A stretch of 64,000 nt of DNA from Novosphingobium pokkalii (GTDB lineage Bacteria; Pseudomonadota; Alphaproteobacteria; Sphingomonadales; Sphingomonadaceae). The notes below the pieces were generated by a model, which saw only the letters and a program-made list of their open reading frames with translations, made no database searches and was not told where the DNA came from. The stretch is taken from positions 124,001 through 188,000 of the forward strand of contig NZ_BMZP01000002.1 in NCBI RefSeq assembly GCF_014652855.1, given 5' to 3'. The position numbers and the translations under genes were made by a program. The stretch's first letter is position 1; the number at the start of each line of letters is the position of its first letter. Of the stretch, positions 17,640 to 25,746 are shown in pieces.

Positions 17640-18707
17640 TCATTCTGGTTTGCGCACGCCAGCCTGGCGAATGGCCCGCGCGCGATTGTCTGCCTGGCCC
17701 AGCATGTCGTGCTCCTCCGGCGTTTCGGCGAGCGCGGCATTGAGTTCGGCACCTATTACCATCCCTATGCCGACCAGCCAGAAAAAGAAAAGGGCGATCA
17801 TCACCCCGGCCAGGCTGCCATAGGTCAGATCGTACGAGAAAACCGTGGCGAGGAGTTTGGGCAACAGGATCGACACGGTGAGCCACCACAGCGAGACGAA
17901 CAGCGCGCCTGGCCACTTGGGATAGCGATTCGCGCGATAGGCGCTGGGCGTGAGCGAGAGGAACAGCAGCCACAGCGCGCCGAACAGCACCAGCGTGGGC
18001 AGGAAGCGCCCCGCCGCCAGGCCATCCACCCAGACGCCGAACTGCGGCATCCACGCGGTGATCACTTCCTGCGCCGCGCCGATCGCCACTTGTGCCAGGA
18101 TCGAGACCAGAATCAGCACGACCGACGCGATGATCAGCCCGGTGGACATCAGGCGATAGCGCCAGAAGGCATGTTCCCACTGCGTGCCATAGGCGCGGCG
18201 CAGGATATCGCGAATGGTCTCGACCAGGCTGCTCACGGTCCACAGCCCGACCAGCCCGCCGATCCACAGCAGGTGCCCGGTGCGGGCCTCCACCGCGGCA
18301 CGCGCCACCGGCTCGATCGTGGTGGCCACCACGCGCGGCAGGGCCATCAGCACGGTGTTGATCGCGGCGGTGCGCTGGCTGGTCTCGCCGATCAGCGAAA
18401 ACAGCGCGGCGCCGGTGATGAAGAAGGGAAACAGCGCGATCAGCACCATGTAGGCAAAGTTGCCGGCATGGATGAAGCCGTCGTTGATCACCCCGGTCCA
18501 GATGCGCTTGAGCAATTCATAGACCCGCGCGCCGGGGCGCAGTTCGGCGCGGGCATCGCCCAGCACTTCGCCCACTTCGGCGCGCAGGCGGCGGTGCAGC
18601 GCGGCCCGGCGGCGCGCTTCGGGGGAAAGATCGGGCACCAGTGCCTTGGCGCCGTCCGGCACGCCGGGCACACCGGCGGCCAGATCGGGATCGCTTGCAT
18701 CATCCAT
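17640..18707 (-). CDS. YihY/BrkB family inner-membrane protein
   Basis: This 355-residue protein has six predicted TM helices after a ~80-residue cytoplasmic N-terminus. Family markers are FIHAGNFAYMVLIALFPFFI (first helix with the conserved F-P pair), the motif near GTQWEHAFWRYR, and LTPSAYRANRYPKWPGALF. The name ribonuclease BN was once given to this family, but its real function is not established. Its neighbours fabI and a J-domain gene give no clear functional hint. The start MDDASDPDLAAG is plausible. Confidence 0.9.
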   Translation of the reverse strand: MDDASDPDLAAGVPGVPDGAKALVPDLSPEARRRAALHRRLRAEVGEVLGDARAELRPGARVYELLKRIWTGVINDGFIHAGNFAYMVLIALFPFFITGAALFSLIGETSQRTAAINTVLMALPRVVATTIEPVARAAVEARTGHLLWIGGLVGLWTVSSLVETIRDILRRAYGTQWEHAFWRYRLMSTGLIIASVVLILVSILAQVAIGAAQEVITAWMPQFGVWVDGLAAGRFLPTLVLFGALWLLFLSLTPSAYRANRYPKWPGALFVSLWWLTVSILLPKLLATVFSYDLTYGSLAGVMIALFFFWLVGIGMVIGAELNAALAETPEEHDMLGQADNRARAIRQAGVRKPE

Positions 18708-18775
18708 CAGCAGGGCAATGCACGAGAGCGCCGGATGGCTCCCGCCCTTTCGGTCCTGTCCGGCCGCACCTGGGC

Positions 18776-19741
18776 TTACATGCCCAAGCGAGCGCGAGGG
18801 TTGCGCGTGTCGTGCCAGCCGGCCAGCCGGGCCTTGAGATCGGCATCATCGGCGGGCAGATCGATTTGCAGGGTCACCAACTGGTCCCCCCGCTCGCCAT
18901 CCTTGCGGGTAAAGCCCTTACCCTTGAGACGCAGGGTGCGACCACTGCTGCTGCCGGGCGCCACGGTGAGCATCACCGCGCCGTCCACGGTCGGCACTTT
19001 CACCTTGGCGCCGCCCACCGCCTCTTCCAGCGTGATCGGCAGATCGAGGCGGATGTTGTCGCCCTCGCGCACGAAGAACGGATGCGGCGCGATCTCGATC
19101 GTCACCAGCGCATCGCCCGGGCCACCCGGCCCCGGCTCGCCCTTGCCGGCCAGGCGCATCTGCTGGCCCTGCTCGACCCCGGCCGGCAGCTTCAGCTCGA
19201 TCGTGCTGCCCGATGCCAGGGTGATGCGCTGCGCCGCGCGCGTGGCCGCTTCCACGAAAGGCACCTGCAACCGATAGCCGACATTGGCGCCCTTGGGCGG
19301 CGGGGGACGACGCCCGCCGCCGAACCCGCCAAAGCCACCGCCGGCACCGCCGCCGCCGCCGCCCATGCCGCCGCGCCCGCCGAACAGGCCCTCGAACAGG
19401 TCGGACAAGTCGGGCCCATCGCCGGTTTCAAAGCCGCCATCGTGGCGAAAGCCGCCCTGGCCGCCGCGAAAACCACCGCCACCGCCGCCAAATCCGCCAC
19501 CGAACGGCATCGCCGGGTTGCCGTCGGCATCGATCTCGCCACGGTCGAACTTGGCGCGCTTGTCCTTGTCCGAGAGCAGGTCATAGGCCCGCGTCACTTC
19601 GGCAAAGCGTTCGGCCGCCTTGGGATTGTCCTTGTTGTGATCGGGGTGCAGTTCCTTGGCGAGCTTGCGATAGGCCGATTTCACGTCCTTTTCGCTCGCA
19701 CTGCGCGCCACACCGAGGATGGAATAGGGGTCTGCTGCCAT
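18776..19741 (-). CDS. J-domain co-chaperone (CbpA/DnaJ class without zinc finger)
   Basis: It stimulates DnaK ATPase and delivers substrates. It has 321 residues. The J-domain occupies 1-70 with the HPD motif in AKELHPDHNKDN, followed by a Gly/Phe-rich linker (about 75-150) with long Gly runs. Two C-terminal beta-sandwich domains follow, with RLAGKGEPGPGG and GRTLRLKGKGF. There is no CxxCxGxG zinc region, so it is a class II or CbpA-like protein rather than DnaJ itself. It is divergent from pdxH across 151 bases. A CTTG-type heat-shock promoter could be argued near 19765-19790 but is weak. Confidence 0.93.
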   Translation of the reverse strand: MAADPYSILGVARSASEKDVKSAYRKLAKELHPDHNKDNPKAAERFAEVTRAYDLLSDKDKRAKFDRGEIDADGNPAMPFGGGFGGGGGGFRGGQGGFRHDGGFETGDGPDLSDLFEGLFGGRGGMGGGGGGAGGGFGGFGGGRRPPPPKGANVGYRLQVPFVEAATRAAQRITLASGSTIELKLPAGVEQGQQMRLAGKGEPGPGGPGDALVTIEIAPHPFFVREGDNIRLDLPITLEEAVGGAKVKVPTVDGAVMLTVAPGSSSGRTLRLKGKGFTRKDGERGDQLVTLQIDLPADDADLKARLAGWHDTRNPRARLGM

Positions 19742-19892
19742 GGCACTCTAGCTAGGGACAGGGGCGCTTGCCCGCAAGGCTCGCTTTCACGATGATAGAA
19801 CCCGCGTTACAGCGCCTTGATCGAAGTCATCGCGGCCAGGCCAGCAAACGGCGCATCCTGCCCGCCATCATGCATCAACAGGACATCCGCCC

Positions 19893-20528
19893 GTGACCGA
19901 ACAGAGCCAGGACGCCATTCCCCACGGCGATCCCTATGCCATCTTCGACGATTGGTTCGCCCAGGCGCAGCAGAGCGAGCCCAACGATCCCAACGCCATG
20001 GCCCTGGCCACGGCCACGCCCGATGGCGCGCCGTCGCTGCGCATGGTGCTGCTCAAGGGCCATGGCGCCGATCTTGGCCCCGCGTTCGATGGCGCCGGCG
20101 GCTTTGTGTTCTACACCAATTTCCACAGCCGCAAGGGCGGGGAACTGGCCGCCAACCCGCAAGTGGCGCTGCTGTTCCACTGGAAAAGCCTGCGCCGCCA
20201 GATCCGCATCGAAGGCCCGGTGGTGGAAGTGAGCGCGGCGGCGGCCGATGCCTATTTCGCCAGCCGCCATCCCGAATCGCGGCTTGGCTCGGCCGCGTCC
20301 GACCAGTCCCGCCCGCTGCCTTCGCGCCAGGTCTATCTCGATCGCGTCGCCGCGATCCGTGCTGACCATCCCGATGGCAACGTGCCGCGCCCGGCGCATT
20401 GGTCAGGCTATCGCGTGGTGCCGCGCGCCATCGAATTCTGGCAGGATCGCGACTATCGCCTGCACGAGCGCCGCCGCTTCGTGGCCGATGGAAACGGCGG
20501 CTGGACCAGCACGCTGCTTTATCCGTAA
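19893..20528 (+). CDS. pdxH: Pyridoxamine 5'-phosphate oxidase
   Basis: PdxH oxidises pyridoxine or pyridoxamine phosphate to pyridoxal phosphate with FMN. It has 211 residues. Visible are AMALATATPDGAPSLRMVLLK, the FMN-site segment GFVFYTNFHSRKGGEL, HWKSLRRQIRIEG, the substrate region SRLGSAASDQSRPL and the C-terminal IEFWQDRDYRLHER. All are hallmarks of the family. A cation transporter gene follows 9 bases later on the same strand. Confidence 0.96.
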   Translation: MTEQSQDAIPHGDPYAIFDDWFAQAQQSEPNDPNAMALATATPDGAPSLRMVLLKGHGADLGPAFDGAGGFVFYTNFHSRKGGELAANPQVALLFHWKSLRRQIRIEGPVVEVSAAAADAYFASRHPESRLGSAASDQSRPLPSRQVYLDRVAAIRADHPDGNVPRPAHWSGYRVVPRAIEFWQDRDYRLHERRRFVADGNGGWTSTLLYP

Positions 20529-20537
20529 AGGGCGGGG

Positions 20538-21539
20538 ATGACCCAGACCGCCGCCCCCTCCCCCACTGTTGCCACCACCAGCCACGCCGATCTCAACCGC
20601 CGCGCGGCCATGGCCAGCAGCGCGGTGGCGCTGCTGCTGCTGGGGCTCAAGGGCTGGGCCGTGGTGCAATCGGGCTCGCTGGCCATGCTCGGCAGCCTCG
20701 CCGATACCGCGCTCGATCTGGTGGCGAGCCTCGCCACCCTGCTCGGGGTGTGGATCGCGGCCATGCCCGATGATCACAACCACCGCTTCGGCCATGGCAA
20801 GGCCGAGGCGCTGGCCGCGCTGTTCCAGGTCATCCTGATCTCGTTTTCCGCGCTCGGTTTGGCCTGGCGCGCGGTGACCCAGTTCCTGGCCGGCGCCCCG
20901 GCGATCGAGGCCGAATCGGGCATTGTCGTCTCCGCCATCGCCATGGCCGCCACGCTGGCCCTGCTCGCCTACCAGCGCATGGTGATCGCCCGCACCGGCA
21001 GCCTGGCGATCAGCACCGACAACGTGCACTACAAGTCGGACCTGGCGCTCAACCTGGCGGTGATCGTGGCGCTGGTGATCGAGCACTATCTGCACCTGCC
21101 CGGCACCGACGCGGTCTTTGCCTTCGGCATCGCGCTGTGGCTGGCCTGGGGCGCGTGGGGCGCCTCGCAGGAAGCGGTGGACCAGTTGATGGATCACGAA
21201 TGGCCGATCGAGAAGCGCGAACGCTTTCTCGAAGTCGTGGCCCAGCATCCCGAACTCAGGGGCCTGCACGACTTGCGCACGCGCACCAGCGGCAATCGCG
21301 ATTTCGTGCAGTTCCACGTCTGGGTGGACGGCACGATGAGCGTGGCCCAGGCCCACCGCGTGATGGACGAGATCGAGGAAAAGCTGATGAGCGAATTTCC
21401 CGGCGTGGAAGTGCTGATCCATCCCGATCCCGAAGGCCATGTCGACGAAGCCGGCCTGGGCGCGACCGATCTGCTCGCCCCCGGCCCCAACGGCGAAAGC
21501 CCGGCGCTGGCCGTGCAAGGCGGACCTGGCGAGGGATAA
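20538..21539 (+). CDS. Cation diffusion facilitator (FieF/CzcD-like)
   Basis: This proton-driven exporter of divalent metal (zinc, iron or cobalt) has 333 residues. Six TM helices are followed by a cytoplasmic metal-binding domain. The metal site residues are in GSLADTALDLVAS (DxxxD of TM2) and STDNVHYKSDLALN (DxxxD-type of TM5), with FRFGHGK-like NHRFGHGKAEAL between. The C-terminal domain has DLRTRTSGNRDFVQFHV and LIHPDPEGH. It probably shares a transcript with pdxH, 9 bases upstream. Metal specificity cannot be told from sequence; the FieF-type DxxxD/DxxxD suggests zinc or iron. Confidence 0.93.
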   Translation: MTQTAAPSPTVATTSHADLNRRAAMASSAVALLLLGLKGWAVVQSGSLAMLGSLADTALDLVASLATLLGVWIAAMPDDHNHRFGHGKAEALAALFQVILISFSALGLAWRAVTQFLAGAPAIEAESGIVVSAIAMAATLALLAYQRMVIARTGSLAISTDNVHYKSDLALNLAVIVALVIEHYLHLPGTDAVFAFGIALWLAWGAWGASQEAVDQLMDHEWPIEKRERFLEVVAQHPELRGLHDLRTRTSGNRDFVQFHVWVDGTMSVAQAHRVMDEIEEKLMSEFPGVEVLIHPDPEGHVDEAGLGATDLLAPGPNGESPALAVQGGPGEG

Positions 21540-21648
21540 GGCATCGGGCTTGTCCCGATCGCGGCCCCGGTTCACTCCCCTCGATCAACCGCGCATGGCG
21601 CTCGACTGCCGCACTGGCGCCGGGCGGCCGCCTGCCCTACCAAGCGGC

Positions 21649-23130
21649 ATGGCCACACCCGCGCGGATCGACCCGCCTTCTTCCCTGACCGATTTTTCGC
21701 ACGAGACCACACCGGGCACCGGCACCGCGCATGTCGGCGCACGGCAGGTGGTGCTGTCCGCCGCAGCGCTGTGGCTGTGCTATTTCGTGCTCGTCTCGAT
21801 CCGCTGGGCGCTGGTCGGGCCGCCCGAGACCGATCTGTCGATCTGGATCGAGCTGCTCTGGCGGCGCGGGCTGGTGACCATCGCGGGGATTGCCGTCACC
21901 GTGCTGGTCTGGCCGGTGCTGCGCCGCTGCGACCATTGCCGGCTGGGCCTGCGCGTCGCCTTTGCGCTGGTGATCATGCTGCCTGCCGCGCTGCTGCTGG
22001 CCGTGGTCAACCAGCAGGCCTTCGCCCCGCTCGAAGCGCATTGGGACAAGGAAGCGCAGCAGCAGGACCAGGCCGCCGCCCGCGCCGACGCGGCACAGCG
22101 CAACACCGGCGGCAACATGCTGATCGACGTGGCCCCACCCGCGCCTTCCGCACCGGCCGAGCCCCCTGCGCCGCCCGCCCCGCCCGCCCCGCCGGGCGCG
22201 CCAGCCACACCGGGCACAGGCGGAAGCGGGGGCGCTGGCGGAAAGGTCAGCGTGCGCCATCACGCCGATGGCACCACCGAAATCACCGCGCCCGGCGTCC
22301 ACATCATCACGCGCGAGCCGGCCACGCCGGAAAACACGGCGCCGGGAGCCGTCGCCAAGCAGATCAACCAGGACGAAGGCTGGCAGGAACTGACCGACAT
22401 CGCGCTCGGCCGCTATTTCCTGCTGATCGCCTGGGCCGCGCTCTATCTGGCGCTGGGCAATGCCGAGCAGCGCCGCGCCGCCGAATGGCGCGAGGGCGAA
22501 TATCGCCGCGCGGCCAAGGCCGCCGAACTGCGTTCGTTGCGCTATCAGGTCAATCCGCACTTCCTGTTCAATACGCTCAATTCGCTCTCGGCCCTGGTGA
22601 TGGTCGGCCGCAGCGAGGAAGCGGAGCGGATGATCCAGACCATTTCCAGCTTCTATCGCCACAGCCTGGCCGCCGATCCCACCGCCGACGTGCCGCTGGC
22701 CGACGAGATCGCACTGCAACGCCATTACCTGGCGATCGAAGGCGTGCGCTTTCCCGAGCGGCTGCGCGTGGAATTCGACGTGCCCGAAGACGTTGCCCAG
22801 GCCTGCGTGCCGGGCATGATCCTGCAACCGCTGGTGGAAAATTCGATCAAATATGCCGTTTCGGCCACCACCCGCCCGGTGACGATCAGCATCCGCGCGC
22901 GGATGTCCGGCGACCTGCTGGTGCTGACCGTGGCCGATGACGGGCCGGGCCTGCATGGCGCGGGTGCGGATCATGCCACAGTGCCTGCGGGCGGCACCGG
23001 CATCGGCCTTGCCAACGTGCGCAGCCGCCTGGCCGCGCGCTTTGGCGCCCAGGCGCGGGTGGAAAGCGCGCCGCTGCCCGCCGGCGGCTATGCCACCGTG
23101 CTGACTCTTCCCATCATTTCCAACCTGTAG
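21649..23130 (+). CDS. LytS-type membrane sensor histidine kinase (HisKA_7TM/His_kinase family)
   Basis: This 493-residue kinase works with the LytTR regulator directly downstream (7 bases). After an N-terminal polar stretch come three TM helices (about residues 32-135) and an extracytoplasmic insert. The insert has an extraordinary Pro/Ala run (PPAPSAPAEPPAPPAPPAPP and onward) and Gly-rich linkers. A last TM helix, a short coiled coil, the phospho-accepting histidine in NPHFLFNTLNSLS and a HATPase with VADDGPGLHG and GTGIGLANVRSRL complete it. The start ATG 21649 was chosen because the sequence before it is not protein-like. The signal sensed is unknown. Confidence 0.93.
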   Translation: MATPARIDPPSSLTDFSHETTPGTGTAHVGARQVVLSAAALWLCYFVLVSIRWALVGPPETDLSIWIELLWRRGLVTIAGIAVTVLVWPVLRRCDHCRLGLRVAFALVIMLPAALLLAVVNQQAFAPLEAHWDKEAQQQDQAAARADAAQRNTGGNMLIDVAPPAPSAPAEPPAPPAPPAPPGAPATPGTGGSGGAGGKVSVRHHADGTTEITAPGVHIITREPATPENTAPGAVAKQINQDEGWQELTDIALGRYFLLIAWAALYLALGNAEQRRAAEWREGEYRRAAKAAELRSLRYQVNPHFLFNTLNSLSALVMVGRSEEAERMIQTISSFYRHSLAADPTADVPLADEIALQRHYLAIEGVRFPERLRVEFDVPEDVAQACVPGMILQPLVENSIKYAVSATTRPVTISIRARMSGDLLVLTVADDGPGLHGAGADHATVPAGGTGIGLANVRSRLAARFGAQARVESAPLPAGGYATVLTLPIISNL

Positions 23131-23137
23131 AGGCCCC

Positions 23138-23902
23138 ATGCGCACCCTGATCGTGGACGACGAACCCTTGGCCATCGAACGCATGCAGATCCTGTGCGCG
23201 CGCATTCCCGCGTTGCAGATCGTCGGCACCGCCGCCGATGGTGCCGCCGCGCTGCGCCTGGTGGAGGCGCTGTCGCCCCAGCTCGTGCTGCTCGACATGA
23301 CCATGCCCGAACTCGACGGGCTGGGCGTGGCCCGCGCGCTGGTGCAGCAGGATCCCAAGCCGATGGTGATCTTCGTCACCGCGCACGATCACTTCGCGGT
23401 GGAAGCCTTCGATTGCGAGGCCGTGGACTACGTGCTCAAGCCCGTGGCGCAGGATCGGCTGGAGCGCGCGGTGGAACGCGCGCTCGCCCGCCAGGCCACC
23501 CTGGGCGAGGTCGCAGCGGCGTCGGCCCCCGTCGCCTCGGCTCCGGCCACGCCGGCTCCGGCACCTTCGTCGTGGATCGAGGAATTCTGGGTGCCCCATC
23601 GCAGCGAACTGGTGCGCGTGGCCGCCGCCGATATCGACCGCATCGATGCCGAGCGCGACTATGTGCGCCTGCACGTGGGGCAGCGCAGCTATCTGATGCT
23701 GCACACCATCCAGCGGCTGGAAGACCGCCTCGATCCGGCCCACTTCATCCGCCTGCACCGCTCCACCATCGTGCGCCGCAGCCGCATCCTGGGCCTGCGC
23801 CACGATGGCCTGGGGGTGTGGTCGGCCGAACTGGCCGACGGCACCATGCTGCGCATCGGCCGGACTTATCTCGCCAAGGCCAAGGCCATGGCGGGGCGCT
23901 AG
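23138..23902 (+). CDS. LytTR-family response regulator
   Basis: This 254-residue partner of the LytS-type kinase upstream has a receiver domain (1-120) with acidic residues in VDDEP, the phospho-acceptor aspartate in LVLLDMTMPELDG, and the conserved Lys in DYVLKPV. An Ala/Pro/Ser linker leads to a C-terminal LytTR DNA-binding domain (about 150-250) with RIDAERDYVRLHV and FIRLHRSTIVRRSRI. Its stop codon TAG is part of the left edge of the 148-bp hairpin element that begins at 23899. Targets are unknown. Confidence 0.95.
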   Translation: MRTLIVDDEPLAIERMQILCARIPALQIVGTAADGAAALRLVEALSPQLVLLDMTMPELDGLGVARALVQQDPKPMVIFVTAHDHFAVEAFDCEAVDYVLKPVAQDRLERAVERALARQATLGEVAAASAPVASAPATPAPAPSSWIEEFWVPHRSELVRVAAADIDRIDAERDYVRLHVGQRSYLMLHTIQRLEDRLDPAHFIRLHRSTIVRRSRILGLRHDGLGVWSAELADGTMLRIGRTYLAKAKAMAGR

Positions 23903-24047
23903 GGCCTTTGGGAATTTAGGCCATGGCGGGCTGCGAACGGCCGCTTTTCGCGCTTCCGGTGCTCACGTACATAAAAGTACGCTGCGCTCCGGGTCACGAA
24001 AATCAGCCATTCTCGCTCCACCCTGGCCTAAATTCCCAAAGCCCCTA
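23899..24047. repeat. 148-bp long-hairpin element, copy 1
   Basis: The ends are 21-bp inverted repeats (23902-23922 and 24025-24045) matching at 20 of 21 positions. Inside, paired arms such as CGCTTTTCGCG with CACGAAAATCAG and CACGTAC with GTACG continue to a small central loop, so the whole unit can fold as one imperfect hairpin. It is about 94 % identical to the inverted copy at 32926-33073. It lies between convergent genes, and its first bases CTAGGGCC contain the stop codon of the response regulator. No ORF, so no transposase. Confidence 0.92.
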
Positions 24048-24055
24048 AAGATCAC

Positions 24056-25564
24056 TCAAGCGCGCGGCGCCACGCGGCGATAGCTCAGCGCCTCGGCCAC
24101 GTGCACGCGGCCGACGCTTTCCGCCCCCGCCAGGTCGGCAATGGTGCGCGCCACGCGCAGGATGCGGGTATAGCCGCGCGCCGAAAGCCGCATCGCCTCG
24201 GCCGCCTTGAACAGCAATTGCCGTCCGGCCTCGTCGGGTGTGGCAAAGCGCTCCAGCAGGTCGCCGTCCAGTTCGGCATTGTTGCGCCGCCGCGTCCCTT
24301 CCAGCCGGGCGGTCTGGCGCGCTCGTGCGGCGGCCACGCGCGCGGCAACCTGCTCCGATCCTTCCGCCGGGGGTGGCAGAGCAAGATCGGCGGCCGAGAC
24401 GGGATCGACTTCCACGTGCAGGTCGATGCGATCGAGCAACGGGCCAGACACCTTGGACTGATAATCGGCGGCGCACTTGGGCGCGCGGCTGCACCCCAGC
24501 GCCGGATCGCCCAGATGCCCGCAGCGGCACGGGTTCATCGCCGCGATCAGTTGCACCCGCGCCGGAAAGGTCACGTGCGCGTTGGCGCGCGCCACGGTCA
24601 CTTCCCCGGTTTCCAGCGGCTGGCGCAGCGAATCGAGCACGGCGCGCTGGAATTCGGGCAGTTCGTCCAGAAACAGCACGCCCAGATGCGCCAGGCTCAC
24701 TTCGCCCGGCCGCACCCGCAGGCCCCCGCCGGTGAGTGCCGCCATCGAGGCGGAATGGTGCGGAGAGCGGAACGGCCGCGCCCGGCTGATGCGCCCTTCC
24801 TCCAGCGTGCCCGCCACCGAGGCGACGAGCGAGGTTTCCAGCGCTTCGGATGGCGTCAGCTCGGGCAGGATGCCCGGCAGGCATGACGCCATCAGCGATT
24901 TGCCCGCGCCCGGCGGCCCCACCAGCAGCAGGTTGTGCCCACCCGCCGCGGCGATCTCCAGCGCGCGCTTGGCGGTTTCCTGCCCTTTCACCTGTTTCAG
25001 GTCGGCCAGCCGCACCGGCGGCAGGGCCTCGCCCACTTCGGGCGGGGCCAGGCGCTGCGTGCCTTTCAAGTGGTTGAGCAGCGAAATCAGGTCGGGTGCG
25101 GCGATCACGTCGATGCCGCTGGCCCAGCGCGCCTCGGTGCCCTGCGCGGCAGGGCAGACCAGGCCCTTCTCCGCCCCGCTGGCATGCAGCGCGGCCAGCA
25201 GCACGCCGGGGCTGGGAATGATTCGCCCATCGAGCGCCAGTTCCCCCACCGCGACGTATTCGCCGATGGTCTCGCGGTCGACCACGCCCATCGCCGCCAG
25301 CAGCGCCAGCGCAATCGGCAGGTCATAGTGCGAACCTTCCTTGGGCAGGTCGGCCGGGGAAAGGTTGATGGTGATCCGCTTGGGCGGCAGGCTCAGCCCC
25401 AGCGCAGCCAGCGCCGAATGCACCCGCTCGCGGCTTTCGCCCACGGCCTTGTCCGGCAGGCCGACCACGCGGAACGAGGGCAGCCCCGGCGCCACCTGGC
25501 ACTGCACTTCCACCGCGCGGGCCTCCAGGCCCAAGTAAGCCACCGTCGATACCAGCGAAACCAT
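24056..25564 (-). CDS. comM: ComM/YifB-family Mg-chelatase-like AAA+ ATPase
   Basis: ComM is a hexameric helicase that promotes branch migration during natural transformation in gammaproteobacteria. It has 502 residues. The N-terminal Lon-protease-like domain (about 1-170) carries EVQCQVAPGLPSFRVVGLPDKAV and SLPPKRITINLSPADLPKEGSHYDL. The AAA+ core has Walker A GPPGAGKSLMA and Walker B GVLFLDELPEF. A zinc-type cluster CRCGHLGDPALGCSRAPKC follows, then a C-terminal chelatase domain. All are standard. Whether this organism is naturally competent cannot be judged here. Confidence 0.95.
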   Translation of the reverse strand: MVSLVSTVAYLGLEARAVEVQCQVAPGLPSFRVVGLPDKAVGESRERVHSALAALGLSLPPKRITINLSPADLPKEGSHYDLPIALALLAAMGVVDRETIGEYVAVGELALDGRIIPSPGVLLAALHASGAEKGLVCPAAQGTEARWASGIDVIAAPDLISLLNHLKGTQRLAPPEVGEALPPVRLADLKQVKGQETAKRALEIAAAGGHNLLLVGPPGAGKSLMASCLPGILPELTPSEALETSLVASVAGTLEEGRISRARPFRSPHHSASMAALTGGGLRVRPGEVSLAHLGVLFLDELPEFQRAVLDSLRQPLETGEVTVARANAHVTFPARVQLIAAMNPCRCGHLGDPALGCSRAPKCAADYQSKVSGPLLDRIDLHVEVDPVSAADLALPPPAEGSEQVAARVAAARARQTARLEGTRRRNNAELDGDLLERFATPDEAGRQLLFKAAEAMRLSARGYTRILRVARTIADLAGAESVGRVHVAEALSYRRVAPRA

Positions 25565-25645
25565 GGCGCGAGGGTTGCCGCTGGTGTTGCCGCGTCACAA
25601 GGGGCCGGGGCGGGGTGCTGCCATATCGGTGGCAGTTGTTGGCTG

Positions 25646-25740
25646 GTAACATGCCCTCCCCAACCCCTCCGGCAGGCGGGAGGAGCTTTTCTGCTCCCCC
25701 TCCCGCTGGCGGGAGGGGGTCGGGGGGAGGGCATGTTAAC
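25646..25740. repeat. Inverted pair of GC-rich palindromes (CCCCCTCCCG family)
   Basis: The left unit (25646-25686) and right unit (25693-25740) are mirror images. Outer arms GTAACATGCCCTCCCC and its complement enclose hairpins of the type CCCCCTCCCG/CGGGAGGGGG. It resembles the 29257, 50780 and 51240 pairs in design but differs in stem and tail sequence. It lies between comM and polA, both on the minus strand. Confidence 0.88.
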
Positions 25741-25746
25741 CCGCGC

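Noticed and set aside
19742..19892. Heat-shock (RpoH) promoter before the J-domain gene
   Set aside because: Only a loose CTTG core and no clear -10; not enough to list as a feature.
23899..24047. Treating the 148-bp hairpin as an insertion sequence
   Set aside because: There is no transposase ORF and no target duplication that I can see; it is better described as a small hairpin repeat.
25646..25740. CRISPR-like array in the GC-rich palindromes
   Set aside because: Only two mirror-image units, no regular spacers and no cas genes.
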